Of a stretch of 49,910 nucleotides of DNA, positions 48,685-49,910 are shown in pieces; positions within the stretch are counted from its first letter, which is position 1, and every line of letters begins with the position of its first letter. This DNA comes from Hemicentrotus pulcherrimus (lineage: Eukaryota > Echinodermata > Echinoidea > Camarodonta > Strongylocentrotidae). A model generated the notes under the pieces. It had not been told where the DNA came from. It ran no database searches and saw only the letters and a program-made list of their open reading frames with translations. The stretch lies in the NCBI GenBank assembly GCA_003118195.1, contig BEXV01000908.1, positions 100,242 to 150,151 on the forward strand, read 5' to 3'. A program made the translations under genes and the position numbers.

Positions 48685-49910
48685 TGAAGCTCAAGACAAG
48701 ACTGTCCATATCAAAACAAACTTTCCTCTCGTACATCAGGGGAGTGAAGGAATCGGTGAAATTGGAGTATTTACCACTCATAAATAACAGTACTACATAA
48801 TTATATAAGCTTATACTTCTGTATACAATTAGTTTCCCCTTTCCAATGCTTAATAGATGGGCCCACATGGGATAGAGCTACATTCCTATCTTGAGAGATA
48901 CTATTCTGGATCTCATCGCAAGAGGGGTACTCTTTGGTTTCGGGTAAATGGGGGGGGGGCACTCATCTCAATCCAGTCAGTAGACCTGTTCACACATAAC
49001 AATTAGTGCGATTTGGATCGTGATGAAGAGATCAATTTTTATTTTATTTTTATAAATGTTTTGGAGACCATTCACAAACAGGGAGAATTCTCGCTATTCC
49101 GCAATAACGTCCGAACTATGCATGCGTGAATCTCGACAAATTATGCGCTCTTGAAATCCTGGGATTAAATAAATCGAATTTTGATTCTCAATAACATTCA
49201 CACACAAACGCCCGGCAAACTATCGCGATAATTCAGAAAAAATCGCAAGACTCACTTCGTATTGGAGATTAGTGAATTTTGTCAAAACACGCAACAACAA
49301 AAAAAGGTTTTGAATCGCGATGCCAAAAACGATTTTTAAATCTTCCTTTTTGTCTGTATGCTTCAACAATATCCGGCACAGATGACAACAATCAGGTCTG
49401 AGCTGATGTAAGTATACCTTTAACTTAAGTTCAAGTACATGATATTGACGATTTGTTGGAATTTGGAGTATTCATTTGGTGGGCACAGCACGGGAAGAGA
49501 TCACCGCAGTCCGACCGCGTCTTGGCCGACCCCACTCTGGGGCCGATAATTGCTCGCTAAACTCGATACACATGGTAGACTTTGCTAAAGATACAGATTT
49601 ATATGATATGTGCTCCTTATTCATGTGTGGATAAAGTTAAATTTCCTAAATAACCCCTCGATAATGAAATCAGTTTATAGTGTGTAACTGATGGCGAAGT
49701 GCTATATGGAAATGCTAGCATTACACTGCAATTAATTGAAGAAATCTAATAATGACTTTCGTTCACCTAATGCTAGTAAGAAAGTGTTCTTGTTTGTAAA
49801 GCTAATGAAGCTTTTGGAGACCTACGAATTTGTGTCCGATTGGAGGGCCTAGCCTATACCCGTTGTACACGAAGCGTCATGTTCTTGACGTACTTAGGCA
49901 GCGTTTTGGA
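48685..49910. other. Right-edge flank without recognised gene
   Basis: AT-rich sequence with a short G run near 48950-48958. Open frames are short and overlap on both strands. I see no exon, RNA gene or repeat that I can name. Confidence 0.5.

Overview
The window looks like animal nuclear DNA. It is AT-rich, has sparse coding exons with canonical GT-AG splice sites, very long introns, tRNA-derived SINEs, microsatellites and many miniature inverted-repeat transposons (MITEs). An invertebrate deuterostome, most likely an echinoderm, is my best guess from intron size, repeat style and the collagen type. That is inference; I recognise no species-specific marker.

The only gene I can support is on the minus strand: the 5' part of a collagen gene encoding a signal peptide followed by a complete TSPN/laminin-G-like N-propeptide domain, of the type found in type V/XI-like fibrillar collagens. 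Five coding exons join in phase to 804 nt, or 268 residues. They are exon 1 (44627-44741, start codon and signal peptide), exon 2 (11443-11640), exon 3 (10433-10643), exon 4 (3069-3234) and exon 5 (1470-1583). Intron 1 is about 33 kb and intron 3 about 7.2 kb. The collagen triple-helix part must lie beyond the left edge. Right of exon 1 (44742-49910) is the 5' flank, with a somewhat GC-rich, CpG-containing stretch up to about 45.9 kb that may hold the promoter.

The introns are packed with short mobile elements. Most end at TTAA, as piggyBac-type insertions do. There are three MITE types (A: 5467, 18800, 40341; B: 818, 19142, 32596; C: 23004, 47895) with different ends but a shared internal module, plus family D (28287, 39693), a C-rich foldback (3540-3935), and families F (15240, 29222) and G (13068, 29931). 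There is also a TA-flanked foldback (48510-48684), three tRNA-related SINEs (about 2805, 7196, 23404), and a tandem array of roughly 180-bp units at 14055-14800 interrupted by a tiny hairpin element. An assembly gap runs from 24745 to 25501.

No rRNA gene, functional tRNA, CRISPR array or second protein-coding gene could be supported. Two open stretches (27099-27578 minus and 35231-35528 plus) are listed only as observations to check.
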